Origin: an uncultured Clostridia bacterium
Lineage (GTDB): Bacteria > Bacillota > Clostridia > Peptostreptococcales > Anaerovoracaceae
Assembly (NCBI GenBank): GCA_934255435.1
Contig: CAKQNZ010000034.1
Span: 1-15,944 of the forward strand
Direction of reading: 5' to 3'
Length of the DNA: 15,944 nucleotides
In this document: in pieces, positions 14,837 to 15,944 of the stretch
How the letters are laid out: each line of letters begins with the position of its first letter
Numbering within the stretch: the first letter of the stretch is position 1
The notes under the pieces: model-generated
The model's database searches: none
Seen by the model: the letters and a program-made list of their open reading frames with translations, nothing else
What the model was told of the DNA's origin: nothing
Translations under genes and position numbers: made by a program

Positions 14837-14878
14837 AGTATAGTAGATATATCGAAAAATTTCAATATATTTCGATAT
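14837..14878 (-). promoter_or_regulatory. Promoter and putative operator of the radical SAM gene
   Basis: On the minus strand TTGAAA (14865-14860) and TATACT (14842-14837) are 17 bp apart. A perfect 9-bp inverted repeat, ATATCGAAA at 14849-14857 and TTTCGATAT at 14870-14878, brackets the -35 box. A dimeric repressor bound there would block the promoter. The adjacent ArsR-family protein is a candidate, by inference only. Confidence 0.65.
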
Positions 14879-15059
14879 GTAACCGCCCGCCAGGACCCGT
14901 CTGCCGTGCGTATGAAAAATCAGGAAAAGCCTGCTGTTGTACAAAGTCCCTGCCCGTGACCGATGATAAAGGCGCAGGAGTAAGTGAAACGAACGATGCA
15001 ACGCATCAGCAAGGATACTAAGAAAAGAGACGAAATGGCAGGAGTAAAACCATGATAAC

Positions 15060-15352
15060 AACTCATTGGCTGCCATAAAGCGTCTCCTATGTCTCGTGAC
15101 TCTGCCACCATTCTTTGAAAAGTATCGTAACTCGCTGCTTTTCCTTCAAAAACGTCCCTTTCCAAAGAGCGTGACCGCCACGAACGCTGTCATCACTGCT
15201 GCCATACCTTGAAGTGTATCGAAAACAGCAGTTTCCCGGTCAAAAACGTCCCTTTTCGAAGTGTGTGACCGTCACGGCAGGCATTGATCCGGCAGCCCGG
15301 ACCGGAAAAGTATCGAAACAAGATACTTTTCTCTCAAAAACGTCCCATCCCA
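15060..15352. repeat. Tandem array B of the 94-bp repeat, inverted relative to array A
   Basis: CAAAAACGTCCC recurs with CGTCCC at 15153, 15247 and 15341, exactly 94 bp apart, and each copy is preceded by GTATCG(A/T)AA. Read on the minus strand the blocks match array A (GGGACGTTTTTGA and TTTCGATACTTT). The copies here differ more from one another than those of array A. In the unit ending at 15352 the core can fold into AAAAGTATC/GATACTTTT with a 7-base loop. A worn fourth unit may reach back to about 15060. The array lies directly upstream of the aroF leader promoter. Confidence 0.88.
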
Positions 15353-15475
15353 AAATGCAGGATCGCTTACAGATCACATCATCTGCCAGCAGAGCATCGT
15401 CGCACTATCCATTTGTGTCAAAACACAATGATCTTCATTTTTTTTATAGCTCCGCTACAATTTTTTCAAAAATAC

Positions 15476-15504
15476 TTTACATAGCCTGCATTCGGTGTTA
15501 TGAT
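15476..15504 (+). promoter_or_regulatory. Promoter of the aroF leader transcript
   Basis: TTTACA (15476-15481) and TATGAT (15499-15504) are separated by 17 bp, each one base from the sigma-A consensus. The start point is expected near 15511, about 47 bases before the leader ATG. Confidence 0.82.
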
Positions 15505-15557
15505 TTTAAATGATCATCAGAAAATCTAACGATCAATAAATCGAAGGGAAAAAAGCA

Positions 15558-15647
15558 ATGTTCAATAAGGCAGTATTTGCAGCAGAATATTTTTACTTTT
15601 ACTTTACTTTTTATAAGAGTAGAGTGAATTTCGCTGCAATGAGATAA
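15558..15647 (+). CDS. Phe/Tyr-rich attenuation leader peptide of aroF
   Basis: This 29-codon frame runs ATG to TAA, with AAGGG 9 bases upstream. Its residues 10-19 read EYFYFYFTFY: five Phe-type and four Tyr-type positions out of nine after the Glu allow for one Thr, and the peptide holds seven Phe and four Tyr in all. Codons are mainly TTT and TAC/TAT. It lies between the promoter and the terminator of the DAHP synthase gene, and the RNA can switch between alternative hairpins whose choice depends on where the ribosome stands. The peptide itself probably has no function; slow reading of its Phe and Tyr codons would signal shortage of charged tRNAs. Frame, site and structures are seen directly; the control mechanism is inferred from the classical pheA and trp leaders. 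Confidence 0.88.
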   Translation: MFNKAVFAAEYFYFYFTFYKSRVNFAAMR

Positions 15648-15722
15648 GACCTTAAAACAGAGCTTCAACCGAACGAAAAGGCAAACATCTCCGCAAGTGA
15701 AATTCACTTGCGGATTTTTTTT
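15579..15722 (+). promoter_or_regulatory. Ribosome-mediated transcription attenuator of aroF
   Basis: Four segments can be traced. Segment 1 (15579-15587, GCAGCAGAA) pairs with part of segment 2 (15630-15637, TTCGCTGC), with one bulge. Segment 2 (15623-15637, AGTGAATTTCGCTGC) pairs with segment 3 (15693-15708), with one bulged A and about 15 pairs. Segment 3 with segment 4 is the terminator. A ribosome stalled on the Phe/Tyr codons (15588-15614) covers segment 1, frees segment 2 to pair with 3 and lets transcription go on. A ribosome that reaches the stop codon covers segment 2 and the terminator forms. Confidence 0.82.
15690..15722 (+). terminator. Intrinsic terminator of the aroF attenuator
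   Basis: TCCGCAAGTGA (15690-15700) pairs perfectly with TCACTTGCGGA (15704-15714) through a 3-base loop and is followed by eight T residues. A second hairpin, GGTGCTGCA (15725-15733) with TGCAGCGCC (15752-15760), follows and has no T run. Confidence 0.93.
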
Positions 15723-15861
15723 AGGGTGCTGCACATTAAGGTGCACCAGGATGCAGCGCCATACAGGCCGCCGCCGGCCCGGTCTCAAAAGGGCGGACAA
15801 GACAACCCGTAAATATCAAACAGCTTAGAAACAAATGACAGACAGTCAATGGAGGTAGAAA

Positions 15862-15944
15862 ATGATAGTTATATTAAAGGACAACCCGGACCAGAAACAG
15901 CTTGACAACCTGATCTCATGGCTCAAAAGCATGAACCTGGACAT
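15862..15944 (+). CDS. aroF: 3-deoxy-7-phosphoheptulonate (DAHP) synthase, 5' end only
   Basis: Only 27 codons are in the window, reading MIVILKDNPDQKQLDNLISW and then LKSMNLD. A start MIVILK followed by a helix with a spaced acidic/basic pattern is the beginning of the ferredoxin-like regulatory domain that precedes the catalytic barrel in the AroF/TIGR01361-type DAHP synthase of Bacillota. The enzyme joins phosphoenolpyruvate and erythrose 4-phosphate, the first step to chorismate, Phe, Tyr and Trp. GGAGG stands 7 bases before the ATG. The call rests on a short stretch, but the Phe/Tyr leader upstream agrees with it strongly. Genes further downstream in the operon are outside the window. 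Confidence 0.78.
   Translation, partial: MIVILKDNPDQKQLDNLISWLKSMNLD

Noticed and set aside
15511..15861. T-box riboswitch upstream of aroF
   Set aside because: The conserved T-box sequence (AGGGTGG-ACCGCG) is absent; AGGGTGCTGCAC after the terminator is only a partial likeness, and the Phe/Tyr leader with its pairings explains the region better.

Overview
The window looks like a chromosome segment of a mid-GC, Gram-positive anaerobe of the Bacillota, probably class Clostridia. The reasons are strong GGAGG-type ribosome binding sites, a SipW/TasA-type surface-fibre operon, an ECF sigma/Sigma_reg anti-sigma pair, a ThrH-type phosphatase and a BioB-like radical SAM protein. No genus can be fixed from the sequence alone. 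No rRNA, tRNA or CRISPR array was seen.

Left part (1-4130, minus strand): one apparent operon reads leftwards from sipW (ER-type signal peptidase) through three TasA/camelysin-like proteins with SipW-type signal peptides to a large secreted von Willebrand A (vWA) protein that runs off the window. Inferred job: SipW cleaves the three TasA-like subunits, which build an extracellular fibre, and the vWA protein is the adhesive or structural partner. A gene-free gap of about 300 bp between the second and third subunit genes holds a copy of a short dispersed repeat.

Middle-left (4131-7000): the probable sipW promoter region, a decayed small serine recombinase (resolvase) read on the minus strand through stops and frameshifts, a debris zone with dispersed repeats, and a PD-(D/E)XK-like protein of unknown role whose own promoter shows that the longest open frame is over-extended.

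Centre (7000-9580, plus strand): thrH with promoter and terminator, then a translationally coupled ECF sigma factor and membrane anti-sigma factor, ending in a terminator. Facing them on the minus strand (9579-11690) is a full-length ABC exporter with a long low-complexity N-terminus and a D-loop lacking the usual aspartate.

Right part (11990-15944): two tandem arrays of the same 94-bp repeat lie in opposite orientation (12052-12480 and about 15060-15352) and bracket an ArsR-family regulator with a five-cysteine cluster near its C-terminus and a BioB-like radical SAM gene. At the right edge is a complete ribosome-mediated attenuator in front of a DAHP synthase gene (aroF). It has a strong promoter, a 29-codon leader peptide with a Phe/Tyr run, and four RNA segments able to form mutually exclusive 1:2, 2:3 and 3:4 pairings, the last being an intrinsic terminator. 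This aromatic amino acid attenuator and the 94-bp repeat family are the two most interesting items.
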